Origin: Istiophorus platypterus
Lineage: Eukaryota; Chordata; Actinopteri; Istiophoriformes; Istiophoridae
NCBI GenBank assembly: GCA_016859345.1
Contig: CM029129.1
Span: 717,501 to 781,500 of the forward strand
Length of the DNA: 64,000 nucleotides
Direction of reading: 5' to 3'
Notes under the pieces: generated by a model
The model's database searches: none
Seen by the model: the letters and a program-made list of their open reading frames with translations, nothing else
Told to the model about the DNA's origin: nothing
Position numbers and translations under genes: made by a program
Shown: piece after piece, positions 13,701-27,831 of the stretch
Position numbering within the stretch: position 1 is the stretch's first letter
Layout: every line of letters starts with the position of its first letter

Positions 13701-14090
13701 ACTGAAGATACTTATTACTAGAAATATGCTTGCCATACTGTTACATCTAAATTGTCTTTTGTTAAAAGCCAGATTTTACTGGAACAAAAAAACTTCTAAG
13801 TAATCCTTGAAAGATATTTTTAATTCAAGATCATATTTCTATCAAACATTAACATATTTGGTTCCGGGTGAGTGTTAACTTAATTCAACCCTGTAAAGCC
13901 TGACACATGAAATAAGATACTAGAAATTCATACTGAGATGTTTACTGAACCTTTTGGCAGAATAAAATTAAATATTGTTATTATAAATATCTTATAGGAA
14001 TTTTTTTTTGTATCATATATGATACATTAGGCATTTATGGCAATTTATTTATTTCAGTTGGGTTCAGTTGCTTTGTTTTTTTTTTAGAAA
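10714..14090. other. noncoding, no recognisable gene
   Basis: Several short open frames occur (e.g. 11986-12354, 12420-12695) but none shows a domain or flanking splice-site logic. I see nothing else. Confidence 0.45.
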
Positions 14091-14091
14091 G

Positions 14092-14094
<3 letters not shown>

Positions 14095-14168
<74 letters not shown>
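14095..14168. repeat. (TA)n microsatellite
   Basis: Almost pure TA dinucleotides, interrupted by TTA at about 14128 and ending in TTATATATCC. Self-complementary, so able to form a cruciform or hairpin. Confidence 0.95.
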
Positions 14169-14179
14169 CCTTTGTTTAG

Positions 14180-16560
14180 GATTTTGAATCTTTTTTTACA
14201 TTTATCATATATTATATGTACATAACACACAAGTGCATATTACTATAAATATTATAATTATTTTTAATAATTTCCTTTTTATAAATGTAATGCTTTGTTT
14301 ATGTATTGTGATTTTATTAGGGAGTATTTCACTGCCATGTATTACTTATTATTGCATTATATATTATTATATCTCTTACTATCTTAACTTGGAATATGCT
14401 GGAGAAAATCATGAAGCAACACTATTGGGTAAAATAATTTTTTGCACAAATATTACAAAATGCACATTGAAAAAAGAAAAAGATTGGATTTCTAATTAAG
14501 GGACACCTGTGGGTTTAAGTAAGCTAGAACAAAAGACGAATGTAATTAAAAATCTCTTATTTTGATAGACCAAACCAGTCCTGGATGAAATCAGTTTTAA
14601 ATACTATAAGCTACTTATTCAGCCACTGTCTAACACTGATGACCCCTTTTCTGAGCCAAACTCAGTGTGTTAGTGAATCTGTTGGTGCTGATGCTCTCAT
14701 GGTTTCACTGTTCTTATTAAATGTTTGAAATGTGCACATCTCTTTGTCCTGAAAGAGCAAAGTGCTGCACTATATTTCGATACTGTGTTAAAAATCTCAC
14801 CTGCTACTCTTCCCTTTGCCTCTTTCAAGGGCCCGTAGGTTACTGCTGGTCTATTTCCAAAGTGAAAAACACACACATCTAGAACTTGGCCTATCTGTGC
14901 CCCTTAATCACGCTCCCTGTAGGGGGAGGTGAAGACAGAAAGGCAAGTACCCTTGGGAATTAAGGCTAATGCATTCTGTATGGAAAATGCCCTCTGCTGC
15001 TTCAGCAGACTATAGGATGTGGGCACCAGCATGTCTGGAGACAACATTATGCTCGTCAGCAGAGACGGACGCAAACACAAGTCGCTCTTGTTAAAAAAAT
15101 AAACCTAAGTTCCTTTCATTACTTACTAACCAACCGCCTAATTTGCCATGAAATAATGGGCACTGTGAACATTTGTTTTCTGAGCTTAGGAGAGAGCTTG
15201 AGAAACAAGTGATTATGAGTGCGGAAGAAATTTTGACCTACAGCAGATGCCCTGTCATTATGTCAGTTATGTTATTGGGCATGCATAATGCATGCACTTG
15301 CAAATTGAGGAAAGGGAAATTGCAAAAGTGCTGACTAGGCAGAGGTCTATTACCAGAAACAAAGAAAGGGAGATGCTCCCAAGCAATAGTTAAAATGTTC
15401 ATCCAAAGCTAAAGGCTCAGGCTTTCCTAGCTCAGCTGATATAGAGGAGAAAGACATTAAATAGAGCTGTGAATGGGCACTTTCTCATGATGAGGCCTGT
15501 TGATAGTTAACTAGAAACGACAAATCCACTTCAACAGAATCCAATCAGTCCATGGAAGGAGGACTACTGTATCTTAGCCTTACTGAGAACTGCAGTATGT
15601 AGATATCAAAAGGACTAAGATGTTATCTATCAAACATGATGGAAAAGATTTTATAAGAAGATTCAAATGCAAAGAGGAAGGATTTGTAGGACTATGATGT
15701 TTCAGAGGAATCTCTCTAAAGCATCTCTAAACTTTAAATATTCGGTTGATTTCTGTTGTAGAAAAATATACTTTTACCGACTGGTTCTCATTTTGATATT
15801 CTACCTACATATACATTAATATTCTACACCTATTGATGCGGATAAAAATGTCATTTTAGATGTCAACCTCTACCAAAACTACCCAGATAATCTTCCGTTA
15901 TCTATGACTTGTTCAGTCAATAGATAATGGATGAAATTAATTTGAATTTGAAGGAATAATAGAATGAAAATGATAGAAAGATAGCAAAGGAATTGAATAG
16001 TCTAACAGAGAAATTCAGAAAAACAAAAATTAGAGTAAATGGAATGGGGGGGTCTCTAGACCCATTTAGACTGTTAGTTGGAGCTATTGTCATATTTGGA
16101 CTTGTAATTAGTAGTAGTAGCTACACTGGTGTTGCAGTTTTCAAGTGTGGAAGCATGAGAAATTGTCCATCATCTTGCTCTTTAAACAATCACGTTTTCA
16201 AGTCAGCATACTTTTTTTTTTTTTTTTTTTTTTTTTGCTCTACAGACTTTCGAAAATGGGATACATTCTGGATATGCAAAAAACGGATGTGGGCGGGAAC
16301 CTGAACAAAGGCCACAGAGTCTCAAACCTGAAAAACACACATTGCTACATTCCTGCCATTCAGGGGATGTAATTCTAGTCACCCCTGTGTTCCATCTTAC
16401 ACATGACTAAACCCTTTTTTTTCCTTTGCAGCTAAAAGACCCACTGTTTAGCCTCTGTCCCATTTTAGACCTGGGACTGATAAATGCATGTGCCAGTATG
16501 CCTGTGTAATCAAGTTAAGTCAGTGAGTGGCTGAGAGCTAAAAATGTGTAAAAATGACAA
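14180..16560. other. noncoding; possible regulatory stretch at about 14.85-15.5 kb
   Basis: No exon recognised. Between about 14850 and 15500 the sequence is less repetitive and rich in homeodomain/POU-like cores, including the palindrome GCATGCATAATGCATGC at 15279-15295. This has the look of a conserved noncoding element, but conservation cannot be judged from one genome. A T-run of about 26 lies at 16210-16236. Confidence 0.3.
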
Positions 16561-16583
16561 CTATTATCAAAAACTACTGTTTG

Positions 16584-16816
<233 letters not shown>

Positions 16817-16839
16817 AAACAAAAAACGAAAAAGAAAAA

Positions 16840-17165
16840 CAGTGTCTGACTACAGTGTTCTGGAGCCACATGAGCCACCAGAACAGTTTCAGTGCATCTT
16901 AGCATTGATTCTAGTCTCTGGATCTCTACTAGAGGGATGGTCACCATGCTTCGAAAAGTTATTCCCTCATTAAGTGTTTTAATGATGATGGTTGAGAGCA
17001 CAGTGAAAGCACATGTCAGGCCAAAATATCCCACTGGTTTTCAAAATGGTTAATATGATGACTGTAAAGGCCATTGCATGTGATACACATCGTTTTCATT
17101 CTCATCAAACCATTCAGTGACCCCTCCTGCTCTATGTATAGGGGCATTGTCCTGTATCTCCTATT
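16840..17165 (-). mobile_element. Tc1-like transposase relic (C-terminal part)
   Basis: On the minus strand the order EGSLNGLMRMKTMCI, a degraded 'Q-S-P-D...' segment, WDILA, LNEGITFRSMVTIPLVEIQR, then LESMLRC follows the C-terminal half of a common fish Tc1-like transposase (EWFDENEND ... EHLWEILD ... LVESM). Stops and frame changes are frequent, and no terminal repeats were recognised. The call rests on remembered family sequence. Confidence 0.55.
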
Positions 17166-19139
17166 TTTTCCTGCTTCTCCTTTAATTTGTCATCTTTGGT
17201 CATTGCTGCCAAAAAGTTCTATTTAACTTCATCAGCTCACAGGTCTTGTATCTAAAATGCATTGGGCCTCTTTAAATGTTTCTTTGCAAACTTCTTACAC
17301 TAAATTTTTGGTTTCCTTATGATTACTCTTTCAGGTCACATTTCTTCCAGTTTCACTGCACAGTAGAACAATGCATCACCATATTAGATCTACTAATTCT
17401 TCCGGCCTTCCCCTGCTATGTGGGCATCAATTATTTTAATTTTCAAAGTGCTAGGCAGCCACTTAGAGGAGCCCATGGCTGCTGATTGAGTTGGGACAAG
17501 GTTTGAGCAGTCAGAGTATTTATAGAGCTTTGAAATTTGCATCACTTGGCCTTTCCTAACAAAGACTGTGAACAAGCAATAAAAAGCTCATTAAGATTTG
17601 AGAACTTGGCAAATGTTATTTTCACTCTGAATTGTACAAAACAAAAATAATACACAAATAGTGCGTAAAATGTTGAAAAGAATGTTTCATTTTCCTTTAT
17701 GCTTTTTGATGATCAATTTTTCATATTCTCACTTAACTACTCACAGCAACAGAAATTTTGATCAGGGTGCCCAAACTTTCAAATGCTACCTATGTTGACA
17801 GTAAACTAAACTAGTAATGTTATGTTGTTTGCTACAAAAATGGTGGACAGTTGCAAAGCCGTTCTGAGCGAACAATCATGACACCAAAGCATTTTAGAGG
17901 CCATGTGTGGAATTATTCTGGGTTCTACACCATAGATGGCAAAGTAACTAATAATACTGTTTGTGGACTTTGACCAAAGCAGCTGTCTTGCACTACAGCA
18001 AGGTACAGTCAAAATCTAGGTTGTGTCTGAGTTTGTATTTTGAACAAATATGTAGTCAGATGAGATTGAGATACTTAAGATACTTCCCCAGGCTGTTTGT
18101 TTATTTATTTTACACATTATTAACTGAATCCAATAAACATGAAAACATTAAACAAGCTGAGAGAATAAAGCTGAAAAATCCTCGAGTTATCTATTTAGAA
18201 TTTTAGGCTTATTTGCATATCAATTTATTTTTCTATGGGTGGAAGCAATCTTTTTTAACTTTAAATATTTGAACGGCAGTTCTTTCACCATGCTACTCAG
18301 TCATTGCCTCCAGCAGTTCTGAAGAAGATATACACAAGATAGATAATGTGAAAAGAAACTCAATCAGGTGGAATGTTTAAAAAACATGAACAACCCATCA
18401 TCAACCATCTATACAACTGATTTGATGGACAGGTAAGTTCTCCCATATCTAAAAAAAGCACCTAAGAGTTTCTAAAGTATAAGATATTGATGGGTCAAAA
18501 AAAAATCTCCACAGTTTATTCACTTTAGGCTGAAAGTGGCTTGAGAAAATCTTCAAATCAAACTTTAATAAAACTTTTTAGTCAAACTCTCATCTTTCTG
18601 TTAGTGTAAGCAACACATATAGCCACATGCTCAATCTCCTGGATATAACAATCCCCATGAAAAATAGATGTTGTCAGAAACTCCTTTTTCAAATAAGGGG
18701 ACTGCTGCTCTTGTATCCCTCAGAGGAAAGTAACAGGAAGCACACCTTATTCTGTGTTGTAAAAAGAGACAGCTAGAACAAGAAGATGTGAACTCAATAT
18801 TGAAAGTAGCTGAACTGATAGGCTGCACTTGAATAAAAGAGAGTGATGTAGAGGAGGGAGACATGAAAGGCTGATATGAGCCGAAGCAGAGTAAGTGGGG
18901 AAGACTTGGAGGCAGTCGCATTTTACTTGGGTGTCCACAGCACCGTGCAGTAAAACTGTACCACTAGTTTCAGTATCAGCCACCTTTGTAACTGTATGTG
19001 TTCCTTGTTTCACTCTACTAAGTAGAGGTATCTCCTTGACATGGAAGTCCCACCTTGCTTTCCTATCAGTGGTAAAAATATTTGTAAAACATTGTAGTGG
19101 TTTTCTGGAATGTCAGAATGACTGACTCATGAGGTGCTA

Positions 19140-19164
19140 CTGCTGCTGCTGCTGCTGCTGCTGC
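19140..19164. repeat. (CTG)n trinucleotide microsatellite, about 8 units
   Basis: An uninterrupted CTG run between GGTGCTA and CTACACAC. It lies in noncoding sequence. Confidence 0.95.
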
Positions 19165-22100
19165 TACACACTGCTGTTGAGTTAAAAGTGGTGTCTCAAA
19201 GAGAAGGCAGACAGGACCGTGGTTGGTGTTATCTCTGACTGGTCCCTAGGAGATCACCCTGGTATTTCCTCAATAAAGCCAAAAGAGGAAGAGCTTCCAG
19301 TAGTTCCCATCCAATCCCAAAGTTAAAATTAAACATTAATACCCCACCACTGAGAAAAGAACATCAGGGTGTAGAAGGCTTGGGCTTTCTTTGGCCTTAC
19401 TTTAGACTGTAGCAGAAAGGCAAACTACATTAAAAACAATATATTAAGAGTCAATCTCATTCTAAGCAGTAATTCATGTATTAAAATTAGATCTGAAGCC
19501 CTATGATTCCATAGACATAAACTTTAGGACTGACAGACATTGTAGAACAAACTTATTTAGATTTTCCTCTTCATATGATTACAAAACCCATAAACAATGA
19601 ACCAGAGGTTCCCTGTGTTATTTTATGTTAAAAACTAATTAAATTATTATGTGCTGTGACCATTGCATGTATCTAATTATTGTTATACAGAAGTGAGACA
19701 AAATCCACTAGCTGTATCTTTGGGCTTTTTTCCCAACTCACATTATAATACATAAGGTCAGCATTTCCCATACACTGATTTATTATTTGGCAACCTGCCA
19801 CGATATCCACATAGGCTGCCATGTATTGTTTTCAATTTTAAAACATAAACTGGTAGAAATCCCTAACAAAGAGTAAGGAGGCACTTTAAGACATAAGTCT
19901 AACTCAAGGAAAAAACTTGGCAGCACTGGAATGAGATCTGTGCTCTCATCTGGCAGCCACTACCTGTACCCACTGAAGTCCTAGACAGGAAAATCACTAC
20001 AAATACATTTACTGAAGCCTTTTCTGTCATGTAACATTCAAGATTTTCCTCTTCAAAAGGTTTTCCCCAGTTTCAAATATGCCAACTTACTGAAATCAAG
20101 CTGTGCTTTTTAAATGTCAGTTGGTAAAAAATAAATCTACTGGTTAAAGAACAACCAGTTTCAGATGTGGACACATGAATAAATGTCAATATATACTGAA
20201 ATAAGTGTTCTTTTTACAGGAGATTTTTAGGCCTATGTGCATCTTTTTCTTCGATGTGCAAAAGCTATGCATCCTCTGGGATACATGACAGCAGGATGGT
20301 GCATGAGTGAGTCCTTAGTAAGAGAGAAACAGCAGAAAGATGGTGCAATTAAAGACAGACCATTCCTCAACTGGAGGACTGCTCCATGTTTGACAACATT
20401 CACTTTCCTGAAGTGTCTTCCAGGAAAAACACTGAATCTCTACGAGTTCCAAGGCTGCTATTCTACAGCTGACCCTGACGACCAATTAACCGAGGACATG
20501 AGGTAATAAAGCATTAAAGTAACATTCTGAACAATGGGAAGGAAGAGGTGAAAGGGGTTTGCAGTGTACTCCTGAGACTTTGGTTCTAATGCACAACAAC
20601 AGAACCAACCTAATTACATATTTCAAATTTATAAAACCTGCTATGAATTCACAATGGCTGTTGTACACAGTCAGTGTAACTGGTTAATAATTAAGTGCAT
20701 GTAAGGAGAAAGGGTGGGTAACAAAATGGAGAAAGACAAGAGGGGATGGTAGAAATTGTGAGACCACTTAAATAATTTAAGTGATGGAGGAAAGTAACTT
20801 TGTACAAAGTTCTGCAGGTTATCTGTAAGACTTTTTTAAGTTGTGTGAACTTAACACAAACCTAGTGATACAGCAGAGTGATGCAGAATAAGCAGGAGAA
20901 ACAGGGCCTAGTCAAAAGCCAGCAAAGAAGTTTAACTGGCAGTAAACACAACTTTAAGATGAGGCTAATGAGAGAGTATACTGTCTGTCTTCTGTGCACA
21001 ATTCAGAGTAATAATCTCTTTGTTACTGACTAGACTTTGTAAACAAATACTGAAGCTCCAGCAAAGAAACATCTAAATAAATAGCTGATTTTTTTTTTTT
21101 TTTTAATGGTGCATAGGGCGACCATTTCCAATTCTATCAGCATTATTTTACACAAGACCAAGCAATGAGGTGGGCATACTTTGTGACTGAAAATCAATTG
21201 TACCATGGAACACTTAGCACCTTAATGTTGGTTTGCTCAGGATGGTCTTAAGACCTGTTTGTTCTCCTTGTGCTAGAAGTTCCAATTCAAAGAGATTGTT
21301 GTTGCAAAACCTGTTTACTAAAGAGGAATGCTTCCAAAAATAAAACTTTAAAAGGAAAATGGAGTCTTTCTTTAACGGACAGTAGCACTCAATTACATAT
21401 GTATTATTTAAGTATGATGCATGATAGTTAAAACACAAAAGAACACACAGCTTAAAACACAAAAGCACAAATATCAACAAGGCCAGTGTAAGAGCCCAAG
21501 CGTTGTCAACATGTAACACTTGTCCAAATTTCAAAGCTGTAGCTTCTGTTTAATATTCAGCTAAAACTACACATGAACAAAAAAGCTACAGTATTTAGCC
21601 GCCAACACAGGGCTCCTGAAATTGCCGCTATAAATTCAATTAAATAGTTATTAAGAAAGAATAAAAAGTGTTAAATAGATGAAATCCCTCAAAAATAATT
21701 AACAGATCCTTCTTGAGACCCTGACCATTTTCTGTCTTGGGAATGACTTACGCAGTAACAATAACTTTGTCACATGGAATAACTATCTCAATGATAACAC
21801 TCAGGTTTGCCTTACATTACATTATGGTGTTAATAGTAGCTGTGGCAGAAAGCTTTTTCATCTTCTCTACTTTATTCTCTGTACATCCAAATGTCATCAC
21901 AGATTAGATGGAGGGAACTCTTTTCAATTCTTCTCTTTAATACTCAATAAATAAAGATATTGGTTTTTCACAGCATAGTAATGCCATACTTCAAAGCTGA
22001 AATGAAGTGGTAATCCCCTTAAGATGTATTAATTTGAAACTCCTGCAGGTTATGTGAATGCAAGATGACCCAAGACAGCATTCCTGTTTCACAATTCTGA

Positions 22101-22754
22101 AACCTTAGCAGCTCGACAGCATCATGTGAAGCATCCTGTTATACCGCCAGCTGCATAGCAAGCACAGAGTTGGCTGTCAGTTTTTAATCCGAAAGTTTGG
22201 TCTTCAGGCTGCATAAATTGAGAATTTTTTAAAAAAGGTTAAAAAAAAAAGTTTTTGCTGGAGGACAACTCTTTCATGTACAATATCTCATGACTGGACT
22301 CAGCTCAGAAATGATATTATGGTTAGAGGCTAACAAATTGTCATCACTGATTGTAAAGCAATTTGAAAACAGAGGAAGAAAAACAAAAAAACAAAAGCCG
22401 TAATAGGGATGCCTTTCCTCAAAGTGGCCTCAACTGTGCCAGATTTTAAGACACCAGTGGCATCTGACATTGTGATTTGTCAGGTTTCTGCTGATATAGT
22501 TCTATGTCAGGGTCACAATAAACTAGAAACCAATTTAAAAGATGATGAATTCTAGGCTTTTCTCCCACTGCAGCCCAAAGTCAGGACTTTCAGGTCCTTC
22601 CTCTTTAAATTTGCATTTTCTTAACTCGATTGCACTGCTGCAGGCAAATATCAGTAGTTTTGTGCATCTAAATGTTTTCTTCCACTGAGTTTCCAGCCCC
22701 TACGGAAAGGAGGACAATGTTTATTCAATGGTCTATGTATTAGGTACTGATGAG

Positions 22755-22803
22755 ACAAACTTTGATGCAGCTGAACCCTCCTCTCATCTGCATCAAAGTT
22801 TGT
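22755..22803. repeat. perfect 16-base inverted repeat with 17-base loop
   Basis: ACAAACTTTGATGCAG at 22755-22770 is exactly inverted as CTGCATCAAAGTTTGT at 22788-22803. With a one-base bulge, pairing extends into TGAT/ATCA outside the arms. The hairpin is of pre-miRNA size, but I do not recognise a known microRNA in it. Confidence 0.8.
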
Positions 22804-24419
22804 TTATCATTTGTGCGATGGTTAGACAACCACTAGTGAGCGATTTAGCCTTCTCTAGAAAAATAATACAGAGGATAAAATACAGAGTGTTTTAAATTTT
22901 CTTCCCTTGACCTACCTGTGGACAATGTTTTTACTTTCCTTTATCTTAAGATTTTTTTTGAGGAATTCTGCATTTCTAACATTTGTCTTGCACTTTTACT
23001 CACACAGAGACCTTGGAAAGAAAAAAAAACAACAATAGTCACTTGGGCAACACCACTCCCCTCCACTGCTGTTTTAATTAAACAAAGTTTCAAATTCAGA
23101 GTATAGCTATACTATTTGCCACAGACTATCTTCTTCTTTGCTCAAACAAAGAACTAAGACAAAGTATTTTGCAATAAAAGAAGTAAGAAATTATTCATCA
23201 TGTCATCCCTGACATATTCTAATTAACAGAATCTGTCCCTCAAATCCTTGATGGCCCAGTCTGCTGAATCCAAAGCATCTTGGCTGTTAATTTACAACTT
23301 TCAAGAGTAACAGAACCATTATTTTGAAGCCTACAAAGAATCCAAGAGCTGAAATGCAGGAGACATGGTAGGTGACATACACTTCAGCTCAAAGTGGTTT
23401 AACACAAACATGGTTATATTCAACTACAGTACTCTCATCAAACATTAGGAAACTTCAGGGAACACATATGAATGCTTGCTTTGTGAAGCCACTGAGATGC
23501 ACCAATTAAAAGTAGCAAACAATCTCAACATGACGCACTTCCCTGGCTCGTCTTGTGCACATTTTGTCATCCACCACTCTCTGTTAGAAAGCAGAAGTTG
23601 CAACGCAATCTCCACATCCCCTTTTATGTTCAGTATTTGTCCAAAACACAGTGTTGTGACCTCTGCCCCACAGGTATGTCAGTACCCTACCTTTACATGA
23701 AGAGTAACACAATCCTTTGGCATGCAGAGAAATGCTTCCCTGCCAAATCAAGCTGCTTTGAAGATGACAAGGAGTAGTCTGCAAACATTTGTGCAGAAAT
23801 TAAATACTGTAAAATATATACTGGAGGAAGTCACAGGGCAGACAACTTATTGAGAAATCTAATTATCTTGAAAAGAGTGGCTATCCTGGTTTTTTAAATG
23901 CCACAGTTGTTTTGACCAAATCAGGTAAGGTCCAGGCTGATAAAATATGCATGCTATACAGTCAGTTTTTCAGTTGGATTTGTTTCTAATGTCAAAAATG
24001 ATTAAGCAGCTAATCACAGAGTTCATTATTCAAGTATTTTATGTGGCAACTTACGTATTTTATTTTCTTGCTCAACAGAGCCTTGCTGACCGTAACTCTC
24101 TCAGGAATGCAGGTTAAACAACAAGTTAAATGTTTGCATCTCATATATCAGGCCTTCTCATGTTAATAAATATGCATTTCTGTGTGTTTAGTTTAAAGAG
24201 AGCATGGTACAGCCTGCTTGGCAATTAATAGGCATCTCCGAAACTTTATTAACTGTCCAGTGTTTTCATTCTACTCCATTGTACAGCATTTATGATCACT
24301 ATTGTGCTAGTCAGTCTGGATTTCAGAGAGTGATTCTGTTAGGCCAGCATTCATCTTTCTTATGTTTATTGGATGAATAGCTGGTTAATATCTCTAAGCT
24401 AAGGGTTGGAAACTTGAAT

Positions 24420-25175
24420 GCAGGGTCCGAAATCAAAACCCGCTAAGCACCAAATGTGGGTAGATTTTCTGTTTGGTGAGCAAGTCTCAGAATGCTATCA
24501 AACCCATTTTTGAGTAAACGTTTGTATCAATATTGCCATAAAACACAATCCAGAGTCTCTATGGGCGCTCTACTTCTGTCCTCCATTTTTTTCCGTTTGT
24601 GACAAACGGTTACATATTCTGTGAAGACCCGCCCCTACTTTTCTGTCGCAGAATGCATGTAACTTAGGTAATGTTTCTCCGGTAATTCAACTGCTATCGG
24701 TCTACTACTCGCTGATTGAGAGAGAGAGAGACAGAGAGAGAGAGAGAATGTTCTGTGAGAGATGGAGATTTGACACAGGCTATATCACAATAAAGAGGTA
24801 ATGGTTATGAGTCGTTCTGTGTGTTGCCAGTTATGCCAAAGGCAAAAACAGAAACAACTCATTAGTCATCAGAAATAAATGATAAAACTGGAGAATACTC
24901 ATGACCATGAACACAGAAAGTGTCATACTGCCTGCATGCCTTTGTTCCAGGATAAAGCTGAGCCTTTCCTCTCCAAAATCTCAAAAAACAGCAATGTCAG
25001 AGCAGACCAGCACTAGGATGAAAATAGGCTTTGGGACTGTCCATGCCATAACTACATGTCAAAAATGCAATTTATTACTTTGGCCAGTAAAAAATATGCT
25101 TGGCCAGTGAATTTTTTCATCTAACAGCCACCTTGGCTGGTGAGTTAAAAAGTTAATTATTTAAATTGCAGGTCT
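24420..25175. repeat. possible dispersed element of unknown class
   Basis: The left part (GCAGGGTCCGAAATCAAAAC at 24420) and the right part (TTGGCCAGTGAATTTTTTCA at 25090, GGCTGGTGAGTTAAAAAGTT at 25136) resemble pieces I remember as recurring in fish genomes. I cannot see matching terminal repeats, so this is weak. Confidence 0.25.
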
Positions 25176-27294
25176 CGTGACTCCTCGATATCAGAGTTCC
25201 AGCAGATGACCCTAATATGTTATAGAATGGTAGAAAATAACAGATGCTTCTTCACACCATGGGGCGTGCCATCAGGACAAGTAGGCAATCAGTGCTTAAA
25301 CAGTTAAAGCTAAAAATAGATGTCGACTAAAACTATATTGAGTAGAAGCAATATCTATCCTTACATCTCAGAATGGCGTTTTATCTCGTGAACGATCTAT
25401 TTTTTCTGTTTGCATTTGTCTTGTACTTTACTGCCCTCTTGTGGCTGCAGTAGGCAATTGTATCTGGAAGCTAGGTTGACTACCAGCCATCACCTCTATC
25501 TATCATTTTCGTGAGCCATGCCTTTCGTGGGCCATGCCTTATTGTCAAGCAGAGAAGAATTTTTTGGACAAGAGCACATGCATTTTGTGTGTTATCCTGG
25601 GATATTTGACAGGTGACTTGATACAGACAGCACAAAGAGTGTTCTTGTTAAGCTCCCCCTGCCTCAGCTTCCACCATAGCTTTCACCATTCTGAGATCAG
25701 TTATGATACTGCACCCATTATTATTATTTGTATGGAAACTGTACTTTCCCATTAGAAAATTACCTCAACAGTCTGTTCTTTGTAAGAGGTAGAAGTAGCA
25801 AGTAAATATCTATAAGTGCTCTCCTACACATTGCTTTCTATTATTTTATTTTTCTTTTGTCTGTAAATGCTGCTTTCTGACAAATTTTGTCTGAAAGTTT
25901 CTTCTTGGCAAGATTTTAATCTCCCTGCACATTAAACAAAGTTGGAGCTCTGCTGGGCAAACACGTTGTTTAACTTTTCATTTTTAGATAAAATCATACT
26001 TCCCTGGACCTGTCACATGTCTTTCACTATGACATCATAACATGCTTGGAATAACCAGACACTCTTCACAGGAGATAGTAGAGTGCAAAACTACTGGTGA
26101 GTCATACTGTCTTTTAAGAACTTAGGTGTCTGTGTGGGTCTGGGTTTACCCATGATCTAGTTTCACTTTTGACAGCACTGCTTCTAATTTCAGTTACTGT
26201 TACTGATTGTTCCTGTACATTCCGGTAGGGTGCTTTTTTTGTTGGGGGAGCTTGTGAGCACTGCAGTGCGGAAATTCCACTGTACTGATCAACACAAGTT
26301 TGAGGCTCCACCCCCAGATATGCTTCTCACCTTGACAAAAAATGCTGGGAGGACTAATCTCCCAATAAATCATATATAAATATTCAAGGTCTGTTTCTGT
26401 AATTGTCTGTTTTCTCTGTGAAAAAGTTTAACAGATTATCATTTTTAAACAAAGACATAGTACTGGCTGAGCACAAAGGGTGGCCGCAGAAGACAGTGTC
26501 CCATCAACATTAACTATGTTGTCATAAATTCCTAAACTGTTGTGATAAGTTGTCTCATTACCCATTTTCATAAAGCATCCCAGCCTGGCAAGACCGAAAG
26601 ATACTTTGTCTTAGTTCTTTCTGATAATCCAAGGTTTAAAGGTACCATGCTTTCTGAAAAAAATTATTACAGAATATCCTTTGAAAGGGGTTTAAATTTT
26701 AAGCTGTTCTAAATGTTACAGGATCTAAAATACCTATTTGTGTATGACTTCCAAACAGTGAACATGATAGAAGCTGTGTACAAAAGACCAGGCTGTAAGT
26801 TTTACTGTTTACAGTCTACCTTTGGCCTTCGTCGTCCTGACATACTGACATGCTGACGTACTGAGGTAATTGTATTGTGACTCTTCCTGCTGCCAGCGTT
26901 CGTGTGACCAGAAGTTTGTTTAGCCGCTCTGCTTCTACCAAGTTAATTTACCTACACCCTCCACTACAGCAGCTAAATTACCACTCCCAGCTTTGTCCCT
27001 CTTGTAGCAAATCTCTCGCTACCTCACAGTCGCTCATAAGCTTCCCAATTCTGTTAGTTACTTTAGCCTAGCAGTCAGCAATGGCTTCTCCCTCTCCTTC
27101 TCCCTCTCCAGCTCTCTCCTGCTTGGTTTGTTTAATGTTCAGATATAACTCTGCCTCCTTTAGCGGGTAATTGTATTAAATTTAGTTTATTTTCAGCAGC
27201 AGAGCCGGTGCAAGCCATCCTAGCATAGCTGCTACTCTCTCCCCGGCAGCTCCCAAGCAGTCGGGAAGTCAGGGGCGACAGTCCGTTGTAAGAA

Positions 27295-27831
27295 GTGAAG
27301 CCTGTGGTTTACCATCGATCAGTCCATGTTTCAAATAGATTCAACTCACTCAATTACACAGCCGCTGAGAAACCAACTCTGGTTATTGGCAGCTCAGTTT
27401 CAAGTAACATGATGTTAGCGACACCTGCGAATATAATTAAATGTCTTCCTGGGGCAAGAGCAGGCGACGTTGAATCATATTTCAAACTGCTGGCTAAGGA
27501 TAAGCGTAAATATAACAAGACTGTCATTCACGTCACTGGTAATGGAACCTGGTTACACCAATCAGAGGTTACAAAAAATAATGTGGAGTCAGTGTATACA
27601 TACACAAAGATGATGTCAGACTCCATAGTTTTCTCTGGGCCCCTGCTGAATTTGACCAGTGAGGATATATACAGCCGCATATCATTGTTCCATCACTGGC
27701 TGTCGAGGTGGTGTCCAGCAAATAATATTGGCTTTACAGACAATTTGCGGGCTTTTTGGGGAGGACCTGGTCTGATTAGGAGAGATGGCTACATCCCACT
27801 ATGGATGCAGCAGCTCTCTGTCCTTTAACTC
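27295..27831 (+). pseudogene. LINE ORF1 protein remnant, SGNH-hydrolase-like domain with lost catalytic residues
   Basis: A 177-codon open frame. KPTLVIGSSVSSNMMLATPA marks the first block of the esterase-like domain, CLPGARAGDVESYFKLLAKD the next, VIHVTGNGTW the third and GLIRRDGYIPLW the last. In active SGNH-type ORF1 proteins the third block carries G-x-N-D and the last D-x-x-H; here they read GNG and DGYI, so Asp and His are both changed. A short upstream frame at about 27081-27170 (MASPSPSPSPALSC) looks like the original N-terminus, separated by a stop. Nothing here suggests host use. Confidence 0.75.

Larger units (their letters stand above)
17170..26820. other. long noncoding stretch
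   Basis: No exon, RNA gene or complete element recognised. Small items: (CTG)n at 19140-19164, T-run at about 21090-21105, a 16-base-arm hairpin at 22755-22803, (GA)n at about 24718-24747, and a possible dispersed element at about 24420-25175. The open frame at 20237-20506 (89 codons) shows no known domain. Confidence 0.45.

Noticed and set aside
20237..20506. 89-codon plus-strand frame
   Set aside because: No domain, no strong start context, no flanking exon pattern.
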